The notes under the pieces: model-generated
The model's input: only the letters and a program-made list of their open reading frames with translations
What the model was told of the DNA's origin: nothing
The model's database searches: none
Source of the DNA: RGIG4708 sp045538875
GTDB lineage: Bacteria; Bacillota; Clostridia; UMGS1810
Reading direction: 5' to 3'
NCBI GenBank assembly: GCA_045538875.1
Contig: JAZQEG010000007.1
Location: 34,485 to 98,484 of the forward strand
DNA length: 64,000 bases
Made by a program: the position numbers and the translations under genes
Shown: positions 9,195 to 17,992 of the stretch, one piece after another
How positions within the stretch are numbered: the stretch's first letter is position 1
Layout: each line of letters begins with the position of its first letter

Positions 9195-11009
9195 ATGAGC
9201 AAAAAAAATTTTTTATGCGTGCTTTTTGCTTTAGCATTTGCATTTACATCGATGCCTGCATTTGCCGCACAAACTCACGCAATTGTTGACGACTCAGTTG
9301 TTGCAACACCCTCAAAAGACAATGCATATGTTATTCTTGGCGACCCTGTTGAGAGCAACAAAATGTCTTTTATAGATGGACTTTTAAATGAAAATATTCA
9401 ACAAACCGACCCTACCTATTCCGAAAAATTTGAGCAAGACGGAATAAAGGGCAGGAAAGTGTATAAGCAAAACTATGCTTACTTTACACTCGACAAACAA
9501 AACTACGACTTTTCGGGCAGTAAATACCTTGTGCTTATAACATACTATGACTTTGGCCCCGATAGAGGTTACTTTCACTTTGAATACAACAGCACCTCTT
9601 CCAAAAACAAAAGAATTTCGGTAGAAAAACCAGGCACAGTTGCAAAGTGGAGCACAGCAAAAATCATAATAGATGATGCGGCATTTTGTGGAGCTATGGA
9701 AAATGGTGCCGATATGCGTATAGCATCGGGACTTTACAATGCATTTTCAAAAATTGAAATTATAAATTTAGACCAAACACAAAATTTTCAGAGCATTGCC
9801 ACCGCAGTAAACTATGATAAACAGCAAAACCTCGAAAAGCTTGGCCTTTACAGCCGCAAAAAAGACAAAACACAAAATTATCCTCTGACTGCCACAATGA
9901 CAAGAATACAAGTTCTTGACTCTGTACTTAAGGCTGTAGGCTGCGAAAGCGAAATTGACTCGGCCCAACCAAATACAGAATTTGTTGACATATCAGGCAA
10001 AGACGCAAAAATTGTAGGTGTTGCACGCAAATACAACCTTGCGGCAATGCCGGAAGACAAAAAATTTGACCCACAAAAAGTATGCACGGTTCGCGAGATG
10101 CTTACATTTTACTTAAGATATATGGGTTATGGCAGCCCCGAGCTTTACAACACCGCTTTTGAGGTTGCAAACAAAAATGGTTTAATAAAAGAAACTGACC
10201 TCATTTTTGGTGCAGACAGACCGATAACAAGAGATAACTTTGTAGCAATTGCTTATAATGGTCTTAATTCTTCGTTTAAAAGAGGCGAGCAACAAACCAT
10301 TCTTGTAGACAGTCTTCTCAAAAAAGGTGTGCTTAAACACGCTGATACCACGCCTCTTGGCCTCGCATCTTACAAATTGTATATTGCAGGTGATTCTATT
10401 GCAGCAAAATACAGTGAAGCAAGCGAAATCGTTGGTTGGGGTATGATTATCCCGAGCCATTTTAAAAAAGATGTTTTGGTTGTCAACTATGCACAGTCAG
10501 GAGCTTCTACAAAGACGTTTTCTAATATTAATTCAATTACAAAAGATTTAAATCAAAACGACTATGTAATAATACAGTTTGGCCACAACGACAGTGCGTC
10601 CAATTCACGCGGTGTAGACCAAGCAACATATGCGGCAAATCTCACGTCATTTATACAAAAAATTATATCAAAGGGTGCGACTCCAATTGTTGCAACTTCT
10701 ATTTGCCGTTATATGTACAATGAGGGCACACTCGAATACAACATTGAGTCTGACAGAATTATGAGTTACCGAAATGTCGCAAAACAGGTTGCCGAGCAAA
10801 ACGATGTTGCATTTATAGATGTTGCAAAGCTTATGATACAAAAAACAAAAGACCTTTCCAAATCACAGCTTGATAAAATGTATGTAGACGAAGGTAACAA
10901 CAACAGGGTTCACCTTAGTCAAACAGGTGCAGAGTTTGTAGCCAGCATTATTGCAGATGCCATAGATTCTACCACAAGCCTTGCCAGACTTAGTGCATAT
11001 CTCAAATAA
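9195..11009 (+). CDS. secreted SLH-domain SGNH/GDSL esterase
   Basis: Likely a cell-surface carbohydrate esterase. Residues 1-24 are a signal peptide (KK then a hydrophobic core ending MPAFA|AQ). About 215-380 contain SLH-like repeats (for example FGADRPITRDNFV), which bind secondary cell-wall polymer. From about 395 an SGNH hydrolase domain resembles rhamnogalacturonan acetylesterases (CE12): GDS with the nucleophile Ser at 401, Gly in NYAQSGASTKT, GHND, and the His of RVHLS near 572. In the family the last motif is DxxH; here the position three before His is Asn (NRVH), so the usual triad Asp is missing or supplied elsewhere. AAAGGAGGG precedes the ATG. It stands alone after the glycogen operon, and a strong terminator follows. 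The CsaB-type gene at 49-51 kb is a plausible functional partner for SLH anchoring. Confidence 0.8.
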   Translation: MSKKNFLCVLFALAFAFTSMPAFAAQTHAIVDDSVVATPSKDNAYVILGDPVESNKMSFIDGLLNENIQQTDPTYSEKFEQDGIKGRKVYKQNYAYFTLDKQNYDFSGSKYLVLITYYDFGPDRGYFHFEYNSTSSKNKRISVEKPGTVAKWSTAKIIIDDAAFCGAMENGADMRIASGLYNAFSKIEIINLDQTQNFQSIATAVNYDKQQNLEKLGLYSRKKDKTQNYPLTATMTRIQVLDSVLKAVGCESEIDSAQPNTEFVDISGKDAKIVGVARKYNLAAMPEDKKFDPQKVCTVREMLTFYLRYMGYGSPELYNTAFEVANKNGLIKETDLIFGADRPITRDNFVAIAYNGLNSSFKRGEQQTILVDSLLKKGVLKHADTTPLGLASYKLYIAGDSIAAKYSEASEIVGWGMIIPSHFKKDVLVVNYAQSGASTKTFSNINSITKDLNQNDYVIIQFGHNDSASNSRGVDQATYAANLTSFIQKIISKGATPIVATSICRYMYNEGTLEYNIESDRIMSYRNVAKQVAEQNDVAFIDVAKLMIQKTKDLSKSQLDKMYVDEGNNNRVHLSQTGAEFVASIIADAIDSTTSLARLSAYLK

Positions 11010-11061
11010 TTGGCAACAAGTTATTTGTACAACTAAATACAGCAGTTAAAACTTTGTTTAA

Positions 11062-11112
11062 TACAAAACCCCGACCAAACAAATTGTTTATATGTTTGGT
11101 CGGGGTTTTGTA
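11062..11112. terminator. bidirectional intrinsic terminator
   Basis: Perfect 20 bp inverted repeat (left arm TACAAAACCCCGACCAAACA) with an 11-base loop; T-rich flanks on both strands. It separates the + strand esterase from the - strand alcohol dehydrogenase and can serve both. Confidence 0.9.
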
Positions 11113-11124
11113 CAACTGTATTTT

Positions 11125-12294
11125 TTAATAACAACTATTGAAAATATCCTCTATTACCTGGTAGTCCATATCAATTACACACTTTACACTACGCTGTTTG
11201 TTAAATGTGCAAAGGTCCGCAAGCCTTTTAATACAGTCGCGGCCTATGCCAAAATTCGACAGCCTTTGAGGCATACCAAGAGAAACAAAATACTGCGCCA
11301 TTTTGTCTATTCCAAGCTGCGCGGCTTTTTGGTCATCGCTCTCGGTTACATCCCACACTCTGCGTGCAAACTGAGCAAAGCGCAAAATATCGTTTTTGTA
11401 CACATATTTTGCCCATGCGGGAAACAGCACTGCAAGCCCTGCTCCATGAGCTATCTCGTCAAATTCACCGCTTAAAGCATACTCAAGCTGATGCACAGGG
11501 AGCGCATCCTCCCTGCCACATCCTGTCAATCCGTTGTGCGAAAGACTCGACGCCCACATCATATTTGCCCTGGCATTGTAATCGCAAGGCTCGGTGATGA
11601 GTGTTGTCCCTGCTTGTATTACACATTTTAAAATACTTTCCGAAATTCTGTCGGTCAAATCTGTTGCCGGGTATGGAGTAAAATACCTTTCCATTGTATG
11701 TGCCATAATGTCCACAACACCGCAAGCAGTTTGATATTTGCTTACAGAGTATGTAAGCTCAGGATTACATATTGCAAACAAGCACCTGTTAAAATCGCTG
11801 TTGTATCCACGCTTCATATTAAGCTCGGTGTTGGTTATAACTGCCGAAGAGCTCATTTCGCTGCCTGCAGCAGCTATTGTTAGTATGCATCCAACTGGGA
11901 GTGCATCTTTTGGAGTGCTTTTGCGCGTTGGGAAGTCCCACACATCGCAATCTGATACCGCTCCCGCTGCTGTATACTTTGACGAGTCAAGCACACTGCC
12001 TCCGCCAACTGCCAAAATCATTTGCACTTTGTTTTCCTTAGCAACCTTTATGGCATCTCGCACAAAACTCAGTTTGGGGTTTGGCTCTACACCTCCCATT
12101 TCGATTACCTTTATTCCGTACTTATTAAGTGATGTCATTATCTGGGTATAAAGCCCGCTTTTTTTAATGCTGCCCATTCCGTATTGCATCATTATTGTAT
12201 CGTATCCATAATCGCTTATTATTTTGCCTACATCCTTGTGTGTATCCTTGCCAAAAAATACTTTTGTAGGAGCATAATATACAAAATTTTCCAT
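11125..12294 (-). CDS. iron-containing alcohol dehydrogenase (butanol dehydrogenase type)
   Basis: Group III alcohol dehydrogenase, expected to reduce aldehydes to alcohols with NAD(P)H. The 389-residue protein starts MENFVYYAPTKVFFGKD, has the cofactor loop GGGSVLDSSK, and the metal ligands Asp and His in VVDIMAHTMERYF plus His residues in ALPVHQLEYALSG and IAHGAGLAVLFPAW. Length and motifs match the BdhA/YqhD group of clostridia, where these enzymes end butanol or ethanol fermentation or detoxify aldehydes. GAGGTG lies before ATG 12294. It is preceded by a hairpin (12355-12388), so it is probably not cotranscribed with lysS. Substrate cannot be told from sequence. Confidence 0.9.
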   Translation of the reverse strand: MENFVYYAPTKVFFGKDTHKDVGKIISDYGYDTIMMQYGMGSIKKSGLYTQIMTSLNKYGIKVIEMGGVEPNPKLSFVRDAIKVAKENKVQMILAVGGGSVLDSSKYTAAGAVSDCDVWDFPTRKSTPKDALPVGCILTIAAAGSEMSSSAVITNTELNMKRGYNSDFNRCLFAICNPELTYSVSKYQTACGVVDIMAHTMERYFTPYPATDLTDRISESILKCVIQAGTTLITEPCDYNARANMMWASSLSHNGLTGCGREDALPVHQLEYALSGEFDEIAHGAGLAVLFPAWAKYVYKNDILRFAQFARRVWDVTESDDQKAAQLGIDKMAQYFVSLGMPQRLSNFGIGRDCIKRLADLCTFNKQRSVKCVIDMDYQVIEDIFNSCY

Positions 12295-12354
12295 AATTTC
12301 ACCTCTTTTTATAGTACAGCATCACCGATATCACCCGCGTCGCTCTATGAAAAT

Positions 12355-12388
12355 ACTCCCCTTTTATTTATCTCTAAAAAAGGGGAGT
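12355..12388 (-). terminator. hairpin upstream of alcohol dehydrogenase gene
   Basis: Eleven-base arms (ACTCCCCTTTT / AAAAGGGGAGT) around a 12-base loop. In the - strand direction it lies after lysS and before the dehydrogenase gene, so it may end lysS transcripts. Confidence 0.55.
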
Positions 12389-12443
12389 TTATTGACTTGT
12401 GCTACTGCGCTCGCAACGTTTAATTTTAACAAACGTTGCGCTG

Positions 12444-12544
12444 CTCACCTCGCATGCATTCGCCCTCGCATGCTCGCGGCACACCCGTGTGCCTTTTTGC
12501 TCGCTTACGACGCATTTCGTTTGCTACGCAAACTTATTTGTCGG
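12444..12544. repeat. 101 bp direct repeat, copy 1 (carries a copy of the lysS 3' tip)
   Basis: Matches 12661-12761 with three mismatches by eye. The right end of this copy, CTTATTTGTCGG, is the complement of the last codons and stop of lysS, although the real lysS end lies in the other copy. The rest of the 12295-12750 gap is hairpin-rich: GCAACGTTT/AAACGTTGC at 12413-12439 and AAACGCTT/AAGCGTTT at 12630-12660. No credible gene is seen there; a 200-residue + strand frame is rich in repeats and lacks a ribosome site. Confidence 0.9.
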
Positions 12545-12660
12545 AAAGCTTTTCTTTTCTCAATAAAGCTGTCACTCATTTTGTGCCTGCCTTTAATGAT
12601 ATTCGTTTTCGGCTTCTACGACTCCGTTCAAAACGCTTTATTTATAAAAAGGAAGCGTTT

Positions 12661-12761
12661 CTCACTTCGCATGCATTCGCCCTCGCACGCTCGCGGCACA
12701 CCTGTGTGCCTTTTTGCTCGCTTACGACGCATTTCGTTTGCTACGCAAACTTATTTGTCGG
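12661..12761. repeat. 101 bp direct repeat, copy 2 (overlaps the end of lysS)
   Basis: Second copy of the repeat at 12444-12544. It covers the stop and final three codons of lysS (12751-12761) and 90 bases of downstream sequence, so the pair looks like a tandem duplication of the lysS 3' end with a unit of 217 bases. Confidence 0.9.
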
Positions 12762-14313
12762 CGAGTGGCTTCATTGTTGGGAATAACAGCACATCTCTGA
12801 TTGCAGCAGAGTCGGTAAGGAGCATACACATTCTGTCGATACCAAAGCCTATGCCACCAGTAGGAGGCATACCTATTTCAAGTGCATTCATAAAGTCCTC
12901 ATCTGTTGTATTTGCTTCTTCATCACCTTGGGCAAGCAACTCTTCCTGAGCTTTAAAGCGCTCTCTCTGGTCAATAGGATCGTTAAGCTCCGAGTAAGCA
13001 TTTGCCATTTCCCAGCCGTTCATAAAAAATTCAAAACGTTCTACATAGTCGGGATTTTCCGGCTTTTTCTTTGTAAGAGGCGAAATTTCTATTGGGTGAT
13101 CCATAACAAATGTAGGCTGAACAAGGTGCTCCTCAACATATTCTTCAAAAAACAGATTGAGAATATCGCCTTTTTTATGACGCTCTTCATATTCTACATG
13201 ATGCTGTTTTGCAACCTCACGCGCCTGCTCGATTGTTTGTATTTCGTTAAAGTCAACGCCCGAATATTTTTTAACCGCGTCAACCATTGTAATCCTTTCA
13301 AATGGTTTGCCAAGGTCCATTTCGATGCCGTTGTACACAATTTTTGTGGTGCCAAGCACCTCCATAGCAACATGGCGGTAGAGGTTTTCTGTCAAATCCA
13401 TCATACCGTGGTAATCGGTATATGCCTGATAAAGCTCCATAAGTGTAAACTCAGGATTGTGACGAGTGTCAAGGCCTTCGTTACGGAACACTCTGCCAAT
13501 TTCGTAAACACGCTCAAGCCCTCCTACAATAAGGCGTTTAAGGTAAAGCTCAAGAGAAATACGAAGCTTGAAATCCTCGTCAAGTGCATTAAAGTGTGTT
13601 TCAAAGGGGCGTGCTGCAGCACCGCCTGCATTTGAAACAAGCATAGGAGTTTCTACCTCCAAAAAGCCTTGACCGTTTAAGTAACTGCGTATTGCAGAAA
13701 TAATTTTTGAACGCTTTATAAATGTATCTCTTACATCTGCATTCATAATAAGGTCAACATATCTTTGGCGGTAGCGAAGGTCTGTATTGGTCATACCATG
13801 AAATTTTTCGGGGAGAGTCATAAGAGATTTTGACAAAAGTGTAATTTTTGCTGCTCTTACCGAAATTTCACCTGTTTGTGTGGTAAAAACCTCACCCTCA
13901 ACGCCTATTATGTCACCGATATCAAGCTTTTTAAAACGATTGTATTCATCATCGCCAAGGATATCTTTTTTAACAAATATCTGAATCTGGCCGTCATAAT
14001 CCTGAATATGAACAAATCCAACTTTACCCATACCTCTTTTAGACATAATACGGCCTGCAAGTATTACATTTTTGCCATCAAGCGGAGAAATTTTTGCATC
14101 TATTACTTCAACCTCTTCGCTGCCGCGTTTTGTAACTTCTCTTTTTTCGGTGGTATAGTTTTGTGTAAGCTGACCTGATGTGTGTGTGCGTTCATACTTG
14201 GTGATAGTAAAAGGGTCTTTTCCTTCAGCTACGAGTTCGCTGAGTTTATCACGTCTTACCTGCAAAATTTCGCTCAAACTCTGTTCTTGCTGTGTTGTGT
14301 TATGTTGGTCCAT
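12751..14313 (-). CDS. lysS: lysyl-tRNA synthetase, class II
   Basis: Charges tRNA-Lys with lysine. The 520-residue protein has the OB-fold anticodon-binding domain (about 60-170, with GRIMSKRGMGKVGFVHIQD) and the class II core: motif 1 around FLEVETPML, motif 2 FRNEGLDTRHNPEFTLMELYQAY, and motif 3 GIGFGIDRMCMLL near the C terminus. An N-terminal charged extension precedes the OB fold. ATG 14313 has AAGGAG at a suitable distance. It follows greA by 12 bases and recR further up, so recR-greA-lysS form one - strand unit. Its last codons lie in a duplicated 101 bp segment. Confidence 0.97.
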   Translation of the reverse strand: MDQHNTTQQEQSLSEILQVRRDKLSELVAEGKDPFTITKYERTHTSGQLTQNYTTEKREVTKRGSEEVEVIDAKISPLDGKNVILAGRIMSKRGMGKVGFVHIQDYDGQIQIFVKKDILGDDEYNRFKKLDIGDIIGVEGEVFTTQTGEISVRAAKITLLSKSLMTLPEKFHGMTNTDLRYRQRYVDLIMNADVRDTFIKRSKIISAIRSYLNGQGFLEVETPMLVSNAGGAAARPFETHFNALDEDFKLRISLELYLKRLIVGGLERVYEIGRVFRNEGLDTRHNPEFTLMELYQAYTDYHGMMDLTENLYRHVAMEVLGTTKIVYNGIEMDLGKPFERITMVDAVKKYSGVDFNEIQTIEQAREVAKQHHVEYEERHKKGDILNLFFEEYVEEHLVQPTFVMDHPIEISPLTKKKPENPDYVERFEFFMNGWEMANAYSELNDPIDQRERFKAQEELLAQGDEEANTTDEDFMNALEIGMPPTGGIGFGIDRMCMLLTDSAAIRDVLLFPTMKPLADK

Positions 14314-14325
14314 TTGTGATACTCC

Positions 14326-14799
14326 TTACTTTTGTATTTCGAGAATTTTAAATGTAATAATACCGTTAGGTGTTTCAATTTCTACATTATCGCCAAGCTT
14401 TTTGCCCAAAAGACCTTTGCCGATGGGGGATTCGTCTGAGATTTTGTTGTTAAGAGGATCTGCTTCGGTTGAGCCCACAATTGTGTAAACAACCTCTTCA
14501 TCAAAGTCACAGTCAAAAACCTTAACCGAAGAGCAAATGCTAACAACATCGCTTGGTGAGTCGCTTGCCGATACAACCTTTGCGTTTTGAATAAGATTTT
14601 CAATTTCAACAACGCGCTGCTCCATTGAAGCTTGTGCTTCTTTGGCTGCATCATACTCCGAATTTTCGGAAAGGTCGCCAAAGCTGCGTGCTTCTTTGAT
14701 TTTTTCTGCTATTTCTTTACGTTTAACTACCTTGAGATATTCAAGTTCCTGTTCTAATTTTGCAAGACCTTCGGCTGTTAGTATTACTTCCTTTGCCAT
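14326..14799 (-). CDS. greA: transcription elongation factor GreA
   Basis: Binds RNA polymerase through the secondary channel and triggers cleavage of backtracked RNA. The 157-residue protein shows the N-terminal coiled coil with the acidic tip GDLSENSEYDAAKEAQ (about 41-56) and the C-terminal FKBP-like domain with SPIGKGLLGKKLGD. Length is standard. AAAGGAG precedes ATG 14799. Located between recR and lysS in one operon; the greA-lysS pair is common in Firmicutes. Confidence 0.97.
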   Translation of the reverse strand: MAKEVILTAEGLAKLEQELEYLKVVKRKEIAEKIKEARSFGDLSENSEYDAAKEAQASMEQRVVEIENLIQNAKVVSASDSPSDVVSICSSVKVFDCDFDEEVVYTIVGSTEADPLNNKISDESPIGKGLLGKKLGDNVEIETPNGIITFKILEIQK

Positions 14800-14824
14800 T
14801 ATAAATCTCCTTTAAAATAAATAA

Positions 14825-15421
14825 TTAAATTTCGCGTCTGCCCTCAATGGCTTTAACAAGGGTAACCTGGTCGGCATATTCCAGGTCGCCGCCAACAGGC
14901 AGTCCGTATGCAATGCGCGTTACCTTTACACCAAAAGGACGAATAAGTCGTGATATATACATGGCTGTGGCTTCTCCTTCGATGCTCGGGCTGTTTGCCA
15001 TAATAACCTCTTTGACCTCGCCTGATGCAACTCTTTTAAGCAGCTCTTTAATGCGAATGTCGTCGGGTCCTATGCCGTCCATTGGTGATATGGCACCATG
15101 AAGCACATGATACAAACCAAAATATTCACGGGTTTTTTCAAGAGCAATAACATCTTTTGCCTGCTCCATAACACATATGACAGAATGATCCCTTTTATGA
15201 TTGGAACATATTTCGCAAGGGTCTGATTCGGTAATATTCTGACACACGGAACAATAGTGAATTTTTTGTTTTGCATCGGTAATGGCTTTTATCATATCGT
15301 CTGTTTCCTGCTGTGATAGCGACAGCACATGATATGCCATACGGACTGCACTTTTATGACCTACCCCGGGCATTTTTTGAAAAACCTCGATGAGTTTGGA
15401 AAATGATGCTGTGTAAAGCAT
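14825..15421 (-). CDS. recR: recombination protein RecR
   Basis: DNA-binding clamp that works with RecO and RecF in loading RecA at gaps. The chosen start at 15421 gives 198 residues, the normal RecR size, and is preceded by AAGGAG six bases away; an upstream in-frame start at 15451 would add ten unlikely residues. Visible parts: helix-hairpin-helix KMPGVGHKSAVRMAYH, a four-Cys zinc finger (CSVC...CEIC), and the Toprim domain with VMEQAKDV, HVLHGAISPMDGIGPDD and EVIMANSPSIEGEAT. It is the first gene of recR-greA-lysS; a promoter lies at 15506-15534. Confidence 0.96.
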   Translation of the reverse strand: MLYTASFSKLIEVFQKMPGVGHKSAVRMAYHVLSLSQQETDDMIKAITDAKQKIHYCSVCQNITESDPCEICSNHKRDHSVICVMEQAKDVIALEKTREYFGLYHVLHGAISPMDGIGPDDIRIKELLKRVASGEVKEVIMANSPSIEGEATAMYISRLIRPFGVKVTRIAYGLPVGGDLEYADQVTLVKAIEGRREI

Positions 15422-15505
15422 TGCCAACTCCTTCTGATACAAGTATCGCAAGGTAACACAACGTAATTTAAATCAGTTTATGCACCTCAAAACATTAGTG
15501 CTAAT

Positions 15506-15534
15506 ATTATACCACAATAAGCAAATAAATGCAA
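15506..15534 (-). promoter_or_regulatory. SigA-type promoter for recR-greA-lysS
   Basis: Read on the - strand: TTGCAT at 15534-15529, 17-base spacer, TATAAT at 15511-15506. It lies about 85 bases before recR. The 15422-15783 gap otherwise holds the spo0A control region: an AT-rich stretch, the palindrome TTCAAGGAGCTTGAA, a repeated CTTGAAGTT and one 0A box. Confidence 0.65.
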
Positions 15535-15627
15535 ATGTTTTTTAAACAAACATGCCGATTTTTGCAAAAGTTGTCAACATTGGTGTTCAAGGAGCTTGAA
15601 GTTCAACTTGAAGTTATTTTTTTGCAA

Positions 15628-15634
15628 TGTCGAA
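15628..15634 (+). promoter_or_regulatory. 0A box in the spo0A control region
   Basis: TGTCGAA matches the Spo0A-binding consensus exactly and lies 150 bases before the spo0A start, in the arrangement known from autoregulated spo0A genes. A single 7-base match can be chance, but the position supports it. Confidence 0.5.
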
Positions 15635-15783
15635 TTTGTGCACATTGTATGGATTGCCGTAGAAAAATAGTTTATTTTACACAATTACGAAGGATTTAAA
15701 AACTCATTATGCGTTTTTTTGTTTGGGGAGTTTATAATTATTTTGTTGTTAAATTTAAAATAATGTTTTTTAAGGAGGAAAAA

Positions 15784-16563
15784 ATGATGAAAAGAAAAAC
15801 CAAAATTGTAATTGCAGACGAAAACAAGGATTTTTGTGCCAATTTAAGAAAGTACTTGTCTGAAATTGAACTGTTTGAGGTGGCAGGCACAGTCCACGAT
15901 GGTAAGGCTGCCTATGAGCTGGTGCTCGAAACCAAGCCAGATGTGCTTATTATTAATATTGTGCTTCCGTTTTTGGATGGGCTTGCGGTGATGAGCAAAA
16001 TAAATGCTAATGCCATTGTAAGCAAAAAGCCAAAAACAATTGTACTATCGCCATCTGCTCACGAAAGCCTGATAAACTCAGCAATGAACCATGGTGCCGA
16101 TTATTATTTAATAAAACCATTTGAATTTGCTGTGGTACGCGACCGCATTGTTGATATTACGGGCGAAAAATTTGCAAAAGGTGACAGCAAAGGAACCGAC
16201 CTGCGCTCTATGGATATAGAAACAAATATCACCATGCACATTCAGCAGCTTGGTGTGCCCGCTCATATAAAAGGGTATCAGTATATACGCGATGCAATTA
16301 CTATGGTAATAAATGATATGGATGCAATAAATTCTATAACAAAGGTTTTGTATCCTACAGTTGCACGCCACTATAACACAACTCCATCAAGAGTAGAAAG
16401 AGCAATAAGGCACGCAATTGAAGTAGCGTGGGACAGAGGAAATCCCGATGTGCTAAACGATTTGTTTGGCTACACTATTTTGTCGAGCAAGGGCAAGCCT
16501 ACAAACAGCGAATTTATTGCAATGATTGCAGACAAAATCAGGCTTGAAATGAAAGCTTGTTAA
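15784..16563 (+). CDS. spo0A: Spo0A-like sporulation response regulator with altered receiver site
   Basis: Master regulator of entry into sporulation in Firmicutes. ATG 15784 follows AAGGAGG closely and gives 259 residues, the usual size; longer in-frame starts upstream lack a ribosome site. Residues 1-125 are a receiver domain, 150-259 the Spo0A DNA-binding domain with the conserved helix-turn-helix (TTPSRVERAIRHAIEVAWDRG). The receiver is unusual: the acidic pair is D12-E13 and the phosphoacceptor position holds Asn58 (KPDVLIINIVLPFLDG, codon AAT at 15955-15957) where active Spo0A has Asp. Ser89 and Lys111 keep the other switch positions. So the protein is probably not activated by the normal phosphorelay, or works without it. 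A 0A box lies upstream. It is a single-gene unit ended by a hairpin shared with serS. Confidence 0.93.
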   Translation: MMKRKTKIVIADENKDFCANLRKYLSEIELFEVAGTVHDGKAAYELVLETKPDVLIINIVLPFLDGLAVMSKINANAIVSKKPKTIVLSPSAHESLINSAMNHGADYYLIKPFEFAVVRDRIVDITGEKFAKGDSKGTDLRSMDIETNITMHIQQLGVPAHIKGYQYIRDAITMVINDMDAINSITKVLYPTVARHYNTTPSRVERAIRHAIEVAWDRGNPDVLNDLFGYTILSSKGKPTNSEFIAMIADKIRLEMKAC

Positions 16564-16606
16564 TTTTGGTATTACATGATTTAAAATTTCAATGGATAAA
16601 ATACAA

Positions 16607-16634
16607 AGAGAACCATGATTTTTCATGGTTCTCT
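16607..16634. terminator. bidirectional terminator between spo0A and serS
   Basis: Perfect 12 bp stem AGAGAACCATGA / TCATGGTTCTCT with a TTTT loop, between converging genes. The downstream T-run is short. Confidence 0.75.
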
Positions 16635-16705
16635 ACGCTTTTTGAGTATATTAATGGCATAATACATTTTACGATTATCTATTTTGGCCACTTAATTTTT
16701 TATTC

Positions 16706-17980
16706 TTATTTTTCTATTTTGGTTTTGCCGCCCATATAAGGTACAAGCACTTCAGGAATTGTAACAGAGCCGTCGGCATTTTGATAATTTTCCAAAATTG
16801 CAGCAACTGTTCGGCCTATTGCAACACCGCTTCCGTTAAGAGTGTGCACAAACTGCGCTTTGTCTTTAGGTCCTCTTTTAAATTTGATGTTTGCACGCCT
16901 TGCCTGAAAATCCTCAAAATTTGAGCAGGAAGAAATTTCTACATATCTGTTGTAACTTGGCATCCACACTTCGATATCATATTTTTTTGCGGCTGTAAAG
17001 CCAAGGTCGCCAACACATATTTTTACAACCCTATATGGTATTTTAAGAAGTTGCAAAACTTTTTCTGCATCGTTTGTGAGTTTTTCAAGTTCCTGGTATG
17101 AGTTTTCGGGATCGGCAAATTTTACAAGCTCAACCTTGTTAAACTGGTGCTGACGAATAAGTCCTCTTGTATCACGACCTGCAGAGCCCGCCTCTGCACG
17201 AAAACATGCAGAATATGCAACATGCTTAACAGGAAGGTCTGTGGCATCGAGCACTTCATCTCTGTACATATTTGTAACAGGCACTTCCGCAGTAGGAATA
17301 AGAAAATATTCGGTTGATGCAACTTTAAATGCATCTTCCTCAAACTTAGGAAGCTGACCAGTTCCTACCATACTTCTTCTGTGAACCATATATGGTGGAA
17401 ATATCTCTTTGTATCCGCTCATTTCGGTGTGTGTATCGAGGAAAAAGTTGATAATTGCACGCTCTAAGCGAGCGCCTGCCCCTTTGTAGTAGGTAAAACG
17501 GGCACCTGTAACCTTGCCTGCTCTGCCTGCATCAAGAATATCAAGGTTTTCACCAACATCCCAGTGTGCTTTTGGCTCAAAATCAAACTTTGTAGGCTCC
17601 ATAAATTTGCGAATTTCTACATTGTCTTCGTCTGTATCGCCATCTGGCACTTCACTATTTGGAATATTTGGGATTGAATACATAATATCCTCAATTTTTT
17701 CGTCAAGTGCTTTAATTTGTTCGTCATCTGCTTTGATTTTGTCCGATATTTCTTTCATTTCGGCAAAAACAGGTGCTACATCTTCACCATTCTTTTTCAT
17801 AACGGGGATTTTTTTGCTCACATCATTTTGGCGTGCTTTGAGTTGCTCAGTCTGATACATAATTTCTCTCTTTTGTTTGTCAAGCTCAAGCAAAAGGTCT
17901 ATATCAATATCCATTTTTCGTCTTTTAAGTGCAGCCTTTACTATTTCGGGTTGTGTTCTTATTAATTTAATGTCTAACAT
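16706..17980 (-). CDS. serS: seryl-tRNA synthetase
   Basis: Charges tRNA-Ser (and tRNA-Sec) with serine. The 424-residue protein has the N-terminal antiparallel coiled coil that grips the tRNA (about 30-105, rich in Lys/Glu/Gln), and the class II core with TGQLPKFEEDAFK, FRAEAGSAGRDTRGLIRQHQFNKVE split around motif 2, and motif 3 NGSGVAIGRTVAAILENYQ. Length is typical. AAGGAG precedes ATG 17980. The small coiled-coil membrane protein gene ends 12 bases upstream, suggesting cotranscription. Confidence 0.97.
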   Translation of the reverse strand: MLDIKLIRTQPEIVKAALKRRKMDIDIDLLLELDKQKREIMYQTEQLKARQNDVSKKIPVMKKNGEDVAPVFAEMKEISDKIKADDEQIKALDEKIEDIMYSIPNIPNSEVPDGDTDEDNVEIRKFMEPTKFDFEPKAHWDVGENLDILDAGRAGKVTGARFTYYKGAGARLERAIINFFLDTHTEMSGYKEIFPPYMVHRRSMVGTGQLPKFEEDAFKVASTEYFLIPTAEVPVTNMYRDEVLDATDLPVKHVAYSACFRAEAGSAGRDTRGLIRQHQFNKVELVKFADPENSYQELEKLTNDAEKVLQLLKIPYRVVKICVGDLGFTAAKKYDIEVWMPSYNRYVEISSCSNFEDFQARRANIKFKRGPKDKAQFVHTLNGSGVAIGRTVAAILENYQNADGSVTIPEVLVPYMGGKTKIEK

Positions 17981-17992
17981 TTTATATTCTCC

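Noticed and set aside
12347..12949. Open + strand frame of about 200 codons between the dehydrogenase gene and lysS
   Set aside because: It runs through hairpins and the 101 bp direct repeat and then antisense to lysS, has no ribosome site, and its composition (many Ala/Cys/Phe/Arg) is typical of a shadow frame.
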